Of a stretch of 64,000 nucleotides of DNA, positions 16,939 through 25,411 are shown in pieces. The stretch's first letter is position 1; every line of letters starts with the position of its first letter. The position numbers were made by a program, and so were the translations under genes. The DNA lies in NCBI GenBank assembly GCA_002798175.1, contig NWQL01000002.1:41208-105207 (forward strand), read 5' to 3'. This DNA is from Lysobacteraceae bacterium NML91-0213. Lineage in GTDB: Bacteria > Pseudomonadota > Gammaproteobacteria > Xanthomonadales > Xanthomonadaceae. The notes beneath the pieces were generated by a model. That model worked only from the letters and a program-made list of their open reading frames with translations. It had not been told where the DNA came from and ran no database searches.

Positions 16939-17922
16939 TCAGGTTCCCAGGAAGGTTTCGCAGAACAGCCTGCGTGCGGTCTTGAGCGCCAGGTCGTCGC
17001 GGTCGAGATAGCTGGCCAAGCGGTTGAGCGCGTAATCGCCGGGCAGGTAATCCTCGACCCAGCCGGCCTGGCTGCCGCGGATCAGGTAATCGGCGGCAAT
17101 CGTCGGGTCCAGCACCGCGCCGAGCACCTGGTCCTGCGCACCGTTGAAGCCGATCACCAGGCGCGGCGCGCCCTCGTCGCGCACCAGCACCGCCAGTTCG
17201 AAGTCGCCGCGTGCAATGAAGCCCGACACCAGGTCGAGCCAGAATGCGGCGACCAGCGGCCGGTGCAGGCTGTCGGTGGGCAATGGCAGCTCGAGGCCCT
17301 TGTCGATGCTGACACCGCCACCGGTCAGCAGCGGCTGCAGCAGCAGGCCCAATGCCGGCAGCATGTGGCGCAGCGAGACCTCGGCATGGCCGGCTTCGCG
17401 AAGGCGCGCCTGCAGGGAACCGATCGTTTCCAGGTCGAGGAAGTCCTCGAACGGTGCCTGGTAGGCGAGCGGATCGACCGCCAGTTCGTAACGCGCTTCG
17501 CCCAGCATGCGCAACGGCTCCTCGGGCGCCTCCGCGGCCACCGCGCTCGCCGACAGCCGTGACAGGCCGTTCCAGACCCGCGACAGGGCGAGCGGACTGC
17601 GCGCCAGGAACGCCAGCGGCTGGCCGACCTCGAGGCGGATCGCCGACAGCAGCGGGAACCGCCGCGACGAGGCATCGTGGCTCGGGCGCAGGTGCCCGCA
17701 CACCACCAGCCGGCTGCGCGAGCCCAGGAATGCGTAGGCGACGCCGGGCGTGCCGTCGTAGAGGCGCTTCCAGTCCGGGTTGCGCGCCAGCAGTTCGATG
17801 CTGCTGCCCGCCCACCGGTCGAGCAGCGCCATCAACTGGTGGTCATCGGCGGTGCGCACGAAATCGCCACGCGCGGGGATCTTGCCGAAATAACTGACCG
17901 CAGCCGTCGCTGTCTGGCTCAT
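16939..17922 (-). CDS. tagF: Type VI secretion system-associated protein TagF
   Basis: 327 residues, DUF2094 family. TagF is a post-translational repressor of T6SS firing in Pseudomonas. The hallmark VSYFGKIPARGDFVR opens the protein, followed by WAGSSIELL and RRFPLLSAIRL. The C-terminal half (about 180-327) is longer than the minimal TagF domain and is not recognised separately. The start codon overlaps the tssM stop (ATGA at 17919-17922), so synthesis is coupled to TssM. Confidence 0.9.
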   Translation of the reverse strand: MSQTATAAVSYFGKIPARGDFVRTADDHQLMALLDRWAGSSIELLARNPDWKRLYDGTPGVAYAFLGSRSRLVVCGHLRPSHDASSRRFPLLSAIRLEVGQPLAFLARSPLALSRVWNGLSRLSASAVAAEAPEEPLRMLGEARYELAVDPLAYQAPFEDFLDLETIGSLQARLREAGHAEVSLRHMLPALGLLLQPLLTGGGVSIDKGLELPLPTDSLHRPLVAAFWLDLVSGFIARGDFELAVLVRDEGAPRLVIGFNGAQDQVLGAVLDPTIAADYLIRGSQAGWVEDYLPGDYALNRLASYLDRDDLALKTARRLFCETFLGT

Positions 17923-20900
17923 GCGCCTTCCTCCATGGATGCGTCCGCATCGGCGGCTGCGGTGGCCGTCGCGCCCGGATCCCCGGCCACCGTCGAGGGC
18001 AACTGCAGGCCGCGCTGCCATTCGCCACTGCCACTGGCGGCACCGGCGCGCCGGGTGATGCGCATGTCGACCGTGATCGAGATGCCTTCCGCGCTCCAGG
18101 TCACCGAACTGCTGTCGGGCCGGCTTTCCACGCGCGCGGCCTCCATCAGGCGGACGAAGCCGTTGCTGCCGGGTGCATCGACGATGCGTACGGTGCGGCC
18201 GTCGCTGGTGACAACCGACAGCTGCGCGCCGGGCACCTGCCCGGGATTGGGCCACTGGAAGGTGGTCCAGGTGGGTGGCGTGTTGCGGTAACGCATCGCC
18301 TGGCCGTCGATTTCCAGCGTGTACTCCACCGCACCGATCGCCGGTGCCGGCTGGATCTGGAAGATCGTGGTGTCCTGGCCGCCGGCACCTGCCGCGCTGC
18401 CGCTGACCCAGTCGCCGTAGCCGCTGACCAGTTCCGGCGACAGGGTGATGCCCATGCCGGCCCAGCGCCGCGGTTCGAGCAGGTTGCCGCGCTGGATCAC
18501 CAGCGCGCCCAGCGCATCCCTGTTGAAGCCGGCGACCGCGCCGCTGCTGCCGAAGATGGCCGCCACATCGCCCGGTGCGGCGTCGACATCGGCGGCCTGG
18601 TCGAACGGGAACTGCCGGCCGATCCCGTTGCGGAACGGCTGGTACACCTGCGCCGCCCACACCCGGTTGATCTCCGCCTCGGTCGGTGCCACCAGTGCGG
18701 CAAAGGTTTCGGTGAGCGGACGCAGCAGCAGCGGCCGCAGCGCGTTGCGCTGGGTTTCGTCGAGGCCGTTGAGCATCTGCTCGTCGACCAGCGCCAGTGC
18801 GGCGTTGAGTTCGGAGCCGTCGTTGCCCAGGGTGTCCTGCATCAGCCGGCGCGCGCCGGGCCCCGGCTCGCCTTCGGTGCGGATCGCGTTGAGCCGGCTG
18901 CGCAGCTTGCCCAGCGTCTGGAAATAGCTGTCGATCAGCGCCGGGCCGTCGCCGGTGCCCATGAGGCGCGCGAAGCCCTCGAAGGTCTTGCCGACCGGCC
19001 CCATGGGTGCCTGCACGGCCCGGCCGGTGTCGGGGTCGACTTCCGTCGCCAGCGTCGACGGCGCACGCCGCAGCACCACGCGCTGGAACCATGCCACGAA
19101 GCCGCTGCGCCCCGGGCCCTGCGCGGCGCGCAGCGCGGCCGGGTTGTCCCAGACGGTCTGCTCGTTGATCGCCTCCAGCAGCGCGCGCAGCGGTGAGTTC
19201 CGCGGATCGCCGAGGCTGTTCATGCGCGCCACCGCGGTATCGAAATCCTCGAAGCGGTTGACGCTCACCCCCTGCAGGAACTTCTGCCACTCCTGTGCAT
19301 ATTCCTGCTTGTACAGCGCGGCCAGCTGGCGCGAGATGTGCTCCGGGCTGCCGGCCAGCGACAGGTCGCTCTGCTCGGTGGTGTCGAGCACCCAGTCGGT
19401 GGTGCTGAGCTCGCTGCCGGCCGCCTCGTCGAATGCGGCCCGCACGTAGTCTTCCCAGGCCCGGCGCGAGAACGCCCCGGAGATCGCATAGCTGCCGGCG
19501 ATCGCTTCGCCATTGCGTTCCTCGCCCACCAGCGCCGCCACTGTGACGGTCGGGAAACGCGTGGCCGCGCGAGCCTTGATCTGCGCGAAGACGCGCTCGA
19601 TCGCCGGCTGGCCCTTCATCACCTGGCGCAGTGCCTCGCGGGTGTCCGACACCAGCGCGACGCGGGTCTCCAGCTGCGGCCAGGCCGGATCGTCCGCCTG
19701 CGCGACATAGAACCCGAGCAGCTTCTCGGCACTGCGCGCCATCTCCTCGCGTGACATCTGCCCGCGGTTGGCTTCCAGCCAGCCACGCCAGAACCGGGTG
19801 AGCTGGTGCGCCAGGTGCGCCTGTTCCACGCGCCCACGGTTGCCGAGCATCAGATAGGTCTTGAGTGCGTTGTAGGCGTCGTTGGCGTCGTCCGGCGACG
19901 CTTCCTGGTACAGCGTGGCTTCCTGCGCCGGCGCCTGGTCGCCCGGGCTGGCGGGCTCCTGCAGGCCGCCGCCCGCGGCGACGTCGGCCAGGAAGGTTTC
20001 CAGGCGTGCGCTGGTGGGGGCGAGCATCACCTGGCGCATGCCGTGGAAATACTCGTCACGCAGCTTCTGTTCGATGCGCCCGCTCTGGTCCATGCCCAGC
20101 ACCGAGGCGATGCCGCGGGACTGCCGGTGCCGCGCCAGCTGTTCGAGCCGGTCCTGCAGCAGCGACAGCGCCTGCAGCCGCGACTGCAGGTCGACACGGC
20201 CGTCCTGCACACGCACCGCCTGTTCGAGGTCGCGCGACGCGTTCTCGACCAGCTGGCGATGGGTGGTGTACGACCAGGCCCAGCCTCCCAGCACCAGTGC
20301 GAGCGCCGCCACCGAACCGAGGAACACCGCGTAACGCAGGCGGGTGCGCCGCGGGCTCGAATACTGCTGCACCAGTTCGCGGTCGGCAAAGATCACCTTG
20401 CGGAACAGGTCCTTGAGGAAATGCGCGGTATGGCCGGTGGTCGAGGGTTCCGTGACCCCGTCGCGCGGCGCCTGCAGTGCGAACTCGCGCGACACCCGCT
20501 CGGACGCGTAATGCACCGAGTGGCCTTCCTGCAGGGCGCTGGTGAAATAGAAGCCGCGGAACACCGGCTTGAACTGGTAGGGATTGTCCTCGAACAGGGT
20601 GGCGATGAAGGTGCGCAGCGCCGGCTTGATGGCTGCGAACTCCAGTGGAAGCGTCAGCAGGCCCGGCGACACCTGCCCGCCGCGCTGCATCGCCATCTGG
20701 CTCAGGCTCATTTCCTTGAGGCCGTCGGCGAGCTCGTCGAAGTGCGCGTCGAACGCGCCGAGCGCGTCGGTCTGCGCATCGGGCTCGAACGGAAGCGTCG
20801 CGCCCCAGACGTTCTCGCGCTCGCCGGGATCGAGGCCACGGAAGAATTCGGTGAACCCGGCGATCAGGTCGGCCTTGGTGAACACCACGTAGACCGGCGC

Positions 20901-21653
20901 GAACACTTCCAGCCGCTCGGTGATCTCCTGTACGCGCTGGCGCAGGCTCCTGGCGAGTTCGATCGCGAACTCGGGCTTGCTACCGGAGATCTCGGCGATG
21001 CTGGCGGCGATCAGGATGCCGTTGAGTGGCGCGCGTGGCCGGTTCTTCTTCAGCAGGTCGAGGAAGGTCAGCCACTCCAGCCGGTCCTCGACGCTGACCG
21101 AATAGCGGCCCGCAGTGTCGAGCACGATGCCTTCGGTGGTGAAGTACCAGTCGCAGTTGCGGGTGCCGCCGATACCCTGGATGACGTTGCCGCGGCTGTC
21201 GCCGAACGGGAACTTCAGCCCGGAATTGAGGATTGCCGAGCTCTTGCCCGCGGCCGGGTTGCCGATGATCACGTACCAGGGCAGCTCGTACAGCGCGGCC
21301 TTGCCCTTGAGCACGCCGATGCGCGAGGACTTGATCGCCGATACCGCTTCCATCATCCGCGCACGCAGCGCTTCCGTGTCGGCCTTCGCCGCCGGTCGTG
21401 CATGCGCGACCGCGCGGTCGGCATCGTCGGCCACCATCCGGTCGATGCCCTGCGCCGCGCGGCGTGCACGCAGCCGCCGCGCCAGCCACGCCGCTGCGGC
21501 CACCAGCATCGCCACGGCCAGCAGTGCCAGCAGCCAGAGACCTGTTCGTCGCAGGCCGTCGGCGCCGAACCAGGCGACCGCCGCCGCGGAGACGATGCCG
21601 ATCGCGGCAAGCACGCGGTAATCGGTGAGGTAGTAGCGCAGTCTGCTGAACAT
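17919..21653 (-). CDS. tssM: Type VI secretion system membrane-complex protein TssM (IcmF/VasK)
   Basis: 1244 residues. Core inner-membrane ring component that spans to the outer membrane with TssJ and TssL. Two N-terminal transmembrane helices (about 13-31 and 38-57) are followed by a cytoplasmic NTPase-like domain with an intact Walker A, GNPAAGKSS (131-139). DTAGRYS and FTKADLI are the likely switch segments. A third helix near 440-462 (LRYAVFLGSVAALALVLGG) leads to the long periplasmic IcmF region ending in a beta-rich C-terminal domain. The start is the ATG at 21651-21653. tssL, tssJ and tssK are not next to it, which is unusual for a complete locus. Confidence 0.95.
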   Translation of the reverse strand: MFSRLRYYLTDYRVLAAIGIVSAAAVAWFGADGLRRTGLWLLALLAVAMLVAAAAWLARRLRARRAAQGIDRMVADDADRAVAHARPAAKADTEALRARMMEAVSAIKSSRIGVLKGKAALYELPWYVIIGNPAAGKSSAILNSGLKFPFGDSRGNVIQGIGGTRNCDWYFTTEGIVLDTAGRYSVSVEDRLEWLTFLDLLKKNRPRAPLNGILIAASIAEISGSKPEFAIELARSLRQRVQEITERLEVFAPVYVVFTKADLIAGFTEFFRGLDPGERENVWGATLPFEPDAQTDALGAFDAHFDELADGLKEMSLSQMAMQRGGQVSPGLLTLPLEFAAIKPALRTFIATLFEDNPYQFKPVFRGFYFTSALQEGHSVHYASERVSREFALQAPRDGVTEPSTTGHTAHFLKDLFRKVIFADRELVQQYSSPRRTRLRYAVFLGSVAALALVLGGWAWSYTTHRQLVENASRDLEQAVRVQDGRVDLQSRLQALSLLQDRLEQLARHRQSRGIASVLGMDQSGRIEQKLRDEYFHGMRQVMLAPTSARLETFLADVAAGGGLQEPASPGDQAPAQEATLYQEASPDDANDAYNALKTYLMLGNRGRVEQAHLAHQLTRFWRGWLEANRGQMSREEMARSAEKLLGFYVAQADDPAWPQLETRVALVSDTREALRQVMKGQPAIERVFAQIKARAATRFPTVTVAALVGEERNGEAIAGSYAISGAFSRRAWEDYVRAAFDEAAGSELSTTDWVLDTTEQSDLSLAGSPEHISRQLAALYKQEYAQEWQKFLQGVSVNRFEDFDTAVARMNSLGDPRNSPLRALLEAINEQTVWDNPAALRAAQGPGRSGFVAWFQRVVLRRAPSTLATEVDPDTGRAVQAPMGPVGKTFEGFARLMGTGDGPALIDSYFQTLGKLRSRLNAIRTEGEPGPGARRLMQDTLGNDGSELNAALALVDEQMLNGLDETQRNALRPLLLRPLTETFAALVAPTEAEINRVWAAQVYQPFRNGIGRQFPFDQAADVDAAPGDVAAIFGSSGAVAGFNRDALGALVIQRGNLLEPRRWAGMGITLSPELVSGYGDWVSGSAAGAGGQDTTIFQIQPAPAIGAVEYTLEIDGQAMRYRNTPPTWTTFQWPNPGQVPGAQLSVVTSDGRTVRIVDAPGSNGFVRLMEAARVESRPDSSSVTWSAEGISITVDMRITRRAGAASGSGEWQRGLQLPSTVAGDPGATATAAADADASMEEGA

Positions 21654-21664
21654 CGGACGATCCG

Positions 21665-23098
21665 TCAGGCGACAGTGGCCGGCGTGTCGGCGCCGGCGCG
21701 GGAGCTCGATCCATCGGCCTCGGCCGGCACGATGGCAAGGGCAACACGCTGGCGCTCGTCGAGCAGCGAGAGCACCAGCAGCGGTTGTGCGGATTCCCGG
21801 GCCTGCGCCTCTGCCAGCGCCAGCAGCGCCACCGGCGCCACGATGCCCAGCGCACCGTTGGCGACGCCGAGCGCCGGGCACTGGCGGGCCACATCGAGGT
21901 CCGGGCAGGCCAGCGAGACCGCCGCAGCGGTTTCCACCGACGGCGCGGCGCGCTGGTCTGCATCGCTGAGCACCAGACCTATCAGGGCCGGCTCGAGGGA
22001 TGCATCGCGCATCGCGCGCTCGAGCAGGTCGGCGGTCGCGCGCGCCCCGGCACGCAACGACGCCAGCGAGGTCTCGCCGTCCACCGGCGCGTGGACGAGC
22101 GCCATCGCATCGCCGGATGCGGAAGCCGGTAGAAGCAGCACGCCCGCGGCACCCTCTGCCGGGACCACCCCGTCCTGCTGGCGCGTGCCCATCAGCACGC
22201 CCGTCGATTCCAGCCGGCGAATCGACTGCGCACCGACCCGGGAATCGGCCGCGAGCAGCACCTGCCAGCGCGGCGATCGCTCCGGTCCTTCCGGCGTGCC
22301 AGCTGCATCCAGCAGCTGCCGCATCCTTGCCCATGACGCGCGGGCATCCGCCACGGGGACCGCGTGGACGTCGAGCTGCGCATCCTGCAGGCCGCAGGCG
22401 ATCGCCTGTCCGCGCATGGCGAGCACGCAGGCCTCGCGCAGCGCCGCCGGCCACGATGCCGGCAGCAGCAGGTGGACGTCGACACGTTCGCACGGCCCGG
22501 CCGCCCCGCGATGATGCATGCCGGCGATCACCTGCCCCTCCGTCTGCGCCGGACGCGGCAGCAACGACGCGGCGCGGATGAACAGCGCGTCGGCCACCGG
22601 CTCCAGCAGGGCCAGCGCGCGCAGCGCTTCGTCGCTGGCACGCAATCCGGGCGCATGCCGCCGCAGCAGGTCCTCGGCCGGAAAGGTGTCGAGATGGGCG
22701 ACGAACGCGGCGAACACCGGCAATCCATCGCGATCGCGCAATGTCGGATGCAGACCAGGCCGTGGCGGCTGCGCCAGCGCGGCCAATGCGTCGGTGGGGG
22801 TGTCGGCGACGGGCAGCCACACCGCACCTGCGCCGAGAGCCATCGACGGAGGCGTGGCCACGCCGCCACCGCCGGCGCCGTCCGCGGCTTTCGCCGGTAC
22901 GTCGGCCCCGGTGTCCACGCGGCTACGCGATGCCCTGCGCGCGACGTGCATGCCGGCGAGCACGACGAGCGGCAATCCGCCCAGTACCAGCGCCATCTGC
23001 ACGCCACCCGGCGTGGCGCCGGTGCCGCGCCAGATGCCGATCGCGCACAACCACACCACCGCGAACACGACGATGGCCACAAGCACGGCGCGCGTCAT
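21665..23098 (-). CDS. Uncharacterised T6SS-locus membrane protein (477 aa)
   Basis: 477 residues from the ATG at 23096-23098, ending 11 bases before tssM starts. Two predicted transmembrane helices at 4-24 and 34-52 are followed by a long, Ala/Asp-rich soluble part (55-477) with no motif I can name. Short notable segments: FPAEDLLRRHAPGLR, VDVHLLLPASWPAALREA, WQVLLAADSRVG, VLLLPASASGDAMALVHAP. The repeated LLL/VLLL strands and acidic loops suggest one or two alpha/beta domains. The longer frames in this area that begin upstream are not supported. Position between PAAR and tssM makes a T6SS role likely, but the function is unknown. Confidence 0.75.
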   Translation of the reverse strand: MTRAVLVAIVVFAVVWLCAIGIWRGTGATPGGVQMALVLGGLPLVVLAGMHVARRASRSRVDTGADVPAKAADGAGGGGVATPPSMALGAGAVWLPVADTPTDALAALAQPPRPGLHPTLRDRDGLPVFAAFVAHLDTFPAEDLLRRHAPGLRASDEALRALALLEPVADALFIRAASLLPRPAQTEGQVIAGMHHRGAAGPCERVDVHLLLPASWPAALREACVLAMRGQAIACGLQDAQLDVHAVPVADARASWARMRQLLDAAGTPEGPERSPRWQVLLAADSRVGAQSIRRLESTGVLMGTRQQDGVVPAEGAAGVLLLPASASGDAMALVHAPVDGETSLASLRAGARATADLLERAMRDASLEPALIGLVLSDADQRAAPSVETAAAVSLACPDLDVARQCPALGVANGALGIVAPVALLALAEAQARESAQPLLVLSLLDERQRVALAIVPAEADGSSSRAGADTPATVA

Positions 23099-23157
23099 GC
23101 TGCCCGGCCCCCTTTCCGTGTGTGTCCCCTGCGGGCGTCCTGCCCCATGCGCCCGCC

Positions 23158-23418
23158 TCAGCCCACGAACGTGGTGGATTGCGACGACAGCAGCGTGCCC
23201 CCGCACGCCGTCCGGTCGCCGTGCCGGGCAACGGGCTGGCCGTCGACCACAAGGGTGGGATCGCCCGACGCGATGGTGGTCGGGCCATGCTTCTGGCAGA
23301 CGACGTTGTCGCCTACGCGCGCGATCGGGGTGCCGGCGATATCGGATGCCGGGGTGCCGGAGACCACGCTTCCCCCGTGGTCGATCCGGTCGCCGATGAC
23401 GATGATTGGACGCGACAT
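23158..23418 (-). CDS. PAAR domain protein, T6SS spike tip
   Basis: 86 residues, the whole protein being one PAAR domain. PAAR proteins sharpen the VgrG spike and bind a metal near the tip. The repeated pattern is clear: GDRIDHGG, GTPASDIAGTPIARVGD, CQKHG, GDPTLVVDGQPVARHGD, ACGG. Candidate metal ligands are the His of DHGG, CQKHG and ARHGD and the later Cys. There is no fused toxin, so it may carry a separate effector. It lies between the tagX-like and the 477-residue genes; no vgrG is present in the window. Confidence 0.93.
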   Translation of the reverse strand: MSRPIIVIGDRIDHGGSVVSGTPASDIAGTPIARVGDNVVCQKHGPTTIASGDPTLVVDGQPVARHGDRTACGGTLLSSQSTTFVG

Positions 23419-23525
23419 CGCGTGCTCTCCCTGTCGTTACCGCTCCTGCGGACCGCAGCCGGTCCGGCGGCGACGATAGCAGGTGTCGGCGCCGCTTGGC
23501 ATCCCCGCCCACTGCCCCGCTGCAG

Positions 23526-24407
23526 TCACCCGTGGGTTGGGCTGCCCGCCGCACGCCGTGCCGCCCGCGCTTCGCGACAGCTCCGCGTGGACTCGACGTG
23601 CACGTAGTCCTTGAGCCGCGTCCAGCGCCCGCCCCAGGTCAGCCCGGCCTGCTCGGCGAGTTCGCCATAGAGGAAGTACGCACGCCGGGTCCAGGCATCG
23701 CCCATGTCCCATTGCAGCTTGCCGTCGCGCATCGGTGCACTGTCAAGTGCGAGACCGTACTGGTGGCAGCTCGACCATGCGCCCGCGAGGGTGGCGCGCC
23801 CTTCGCGCGCGAGCTCCGCCTGCCGTTCCGGTGAGCGATAGCCTTCCACCAGCACCATGCGGATCCCGTGCTGCGACTGCATCACCTGGTAGATCGCCAG
23901 CACCCGCTGCTGCAGGTCCGCGTCCAGATGGTCCCAGCGGCGATCGGCGGTCACGATCTCCGGGCGCTCCTCGCGGATCTCGCGGGTCGTGAACACCGCC
24001 GGCGGCGGCGGCGGCGGTGGCACCAGGCGTTCGCCACGCAGCAGCCCGGCGATCATCGTCTGCGATGGGCCCAGGTCATCGCCCTGGAAGCCGGGCAGGA
24101 CGACGCGCTGGCGCAGGCCGAGCACCAGCAGTGGCGGCAATACCAGCAGCAGGACCGAGGCGAGCAGCAACCAGCGATGCCTGCGCACCCCGCCGGCGAG
24201 GCCCGCGCCACCGCCTGCGGCCACGCGGCCACCGGCGTCGATGCGCCGTGCGAGACCGCGCGACGCCCTGCCACCCGCGCGCGCGATGCGTGCCCATGCG
24301 CGTGCGCACAACCCGGCGATCCCGGTGCGCGCACCGTCGAACAGCAGCAGCCAGCTCAGCATGCAGGCCACGACGAAGAACGCCAGCAGCACGACGAAAA
24401 CCGTCAT
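23526..24407 (-). CDS. Membrane-anchored M15 family peptidoglycan peptidase, TagX-like
   Basis: 293 residues. Helix 1 (1-22), a basic cytoplasmic loop, helix 2 (78-98), a poly-Pro linker (130-136), then a periplasmic peptidase_M15 (VanY-like) domain. Zinc ligands are His215 and Asp222 in SSCHQYGLALD and His270 in KDYVHVE; EGYRSPERQAELA is the usual helix before them. In Acinetobacter an M15 enzyme, TagX, is a T6SS-locus L,D-endopeptidase needed to open peptidoglycan for the machine. The same architecture and location here suggest that role rather than an effector. A secreted effector or an ordinary D,D-carboxypeptidase remain alternatives. Confidence 0.82.
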   Translation of the reverse strand: MTVFVVLLAFFVVACMLSWLLLFDGARTGIAGLCARAWARIARAGGRASRGLARRIDAGGRVAAGGGAGLAGGVRRHRWLLLASVLLLVLPPLLVLGLRQRVVLPGFQGDDLGPSQTMIAGLLRGERLVPPPPPPPAVFTTREIREERPEIVTADRRWDHLDADLQQRVLAIYQVMQSQHGIRMVLVEGYRSPERQAELAREGRATLAGAWSSCHQYGLALDSAPMRDGKLQWDMGDAWTRRAYFLYGELAEQAGLTWGGRWTRLKDYVHVESTRSCREARAARRAAGSPTHG

Positions 24408-24435
24408 GCCAGCGCTCCGCGCCGAAGCCACGCCA

Positions 24436-24466
24436 TTGACGCCGCGCCGTTCCGGCTGCATAGAAT
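24436..24466 (+). promoter_or_regulatory. Sigma-70 promoter for the one-TM protein gene
   Basis: TTGACG (24436-24441) and TAGAAT (24461-24466), separated by 19 bases, slightly long. It lies in the divergent gap between the TagX-like gene and the plus-strand gene. Confidence 0.5.
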
Positions 24467-24515
24467 GCGGCAACGGACTGACCCCGGCCGCGGCCGGACA
24501 AGCGCAGGATTGCCC

Positions 24516-25373
24516 TTGAACACTGGTGAATCGACCCGTCCCAGCCTGGTCGCGGGGAACGGCCATACGACCGCAGGCAGCGGCCGCATCCTTGCGGACA
24601 TGGAGCAACGCAGGCCGGAGCGCACGCGCAGGCCGCGCAGCGATCGTGGACGTCGGCTTGCCGGCAGGCGCTGGCTGCTTGGGGTCATCGCACTCACGGT
24701 CCTTGTGTTCCTGCTCCTCGCGGCTACGCGCCTGTTGCAGGGCGACGCCGTGCGTCCGGACCGGACTGTCCATGATCCGGCGCCCCTCGTGCAAGACATG
24801 CCCGATGCCACCAGCGCACCGGCCCCAACGCACGACGTCGCGGTGATCATCGACGATCGCGCGGTCGATCCGTTCCAACGTCTCGGCACCGCGCCCGGGG
24901 CTTCAGCTGCGGCATCCGTTCCCCCGGCCACCGATGCCACGACCGCCGCGCCGACGGCACACGCCCTGGACGCCGCCAGCGCATCGCCGCGTACGCCCCC
25001 GGCCACGACAGCAGCGGCGCGGCGTGCTGCGACAACCGCACCCACCGCACCGGTCGACGACGGCGGCCTGCTGTCGACGCTGATGCGGATCATCCACCAG
25101 GACAGTGGCGCGACCGGTGACACCCACGAGTCGATGGACGCGCTGGTGGCGCAGCTGCGCGCAGACGACGAACGCAGCCGCCAGACGCAGGCGCGTCTTG
25201 AAAGCCTTGGCGGGCCGCAGTCGCAACCGGTCCCGCGCCGGGAGGCGCGCGCCCGGCAACAGGTGGAACAGGCGCTTGCCGCCTGCCCGCGCCCGAACAC
25301 CCCCGCCGGCATCGCCTGCCGGGACCGCGTATGCGCACCGCATGCCGGTCGGCTTGCGCTGTGCCCGCTCTGA
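24516..25373 (+). CDS. Uncharacterised one-TM protein with Cys-containing tail
   Basis: 285 residues if the TTG at 24516 is used, preceded by AGGA six bases upstream; an ATG at 24600 would give 257 residues but lacks a Shine-Dalgarno. A basic N-terminus (ERTRRPRSDRGRR) precedes one transmembrane helix (WLLGVIALTVLVFLLLAAT), so the remainder should be periplasmic. That part is low-complexity Ala/Thr/Pro, then a charged helix (ESMDALVAQLRADDERSRQ), then a C-terminal stretch with four Cys within about 25 residues (ACPRPN, IACRDRVC, ALCPL), which could make two disulfides. No family recognised. It is divergent from the T6SS genes; whether it belongs to them is unknown. Confidence 0.6.
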   Translation: MNTGESTRPSLVAGNGHTTAGSGRILADMEQRRPERTRRPRSDRGRRLAGRRWLLGVIALTVLVFLLLAATRLLQGDAVRPDRTVHDPAPLVQDMPDATSAPAPTHDVAVIIDDRAVDPFQRLGTAPGASAAASVPPATDATTAAPTAHALDAASASPRTPPATTAAARRAATTAPTAPVDDGGLLSTLMRIIHQDSGATGDTHESMDALVAQLRADDERSRQTQARLESLGGPQSQPVPRREARARQQVEQALAACPRPNTPAGIACRDRVCAPHAGRLALCPL

Positions 25374-25399
25374 CGACGCTGCAACCCGCGCCGACCCGC

Positions 25400-25405
25400 T
25401 AGGCT
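25400..25405 (+). promoter_or_regulatory. -10 element of the NRDE gene, leaderless spacing
   Basis: TAGGCT followed by six bases (GGGGCC) and the ATG at 25412. Confidence 0.5.
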
Positions 25406-25411
25406 GGGGCC

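Noticed and set aside
19806-22514. Long plus-strand open frame (about 900 codons) opposite tssM
   Set aside because: It mirrors the minus-strand gene's codon periodicity in GC-rich DNA, has Arg/Ala/Gly/His-rich nonsense composition and no domain. Similar long antisense frames occur opposite the S9 peptidase (8282-11170), parC (39883-42591) and glnD (52545-56189).
14935-24407. T6SS genes as a tRNA-targeted genomic island
   Set aside because: I found no direct repeat of the tRNA 3' end at the far side of the locus, no integrase, and no change in base composition.
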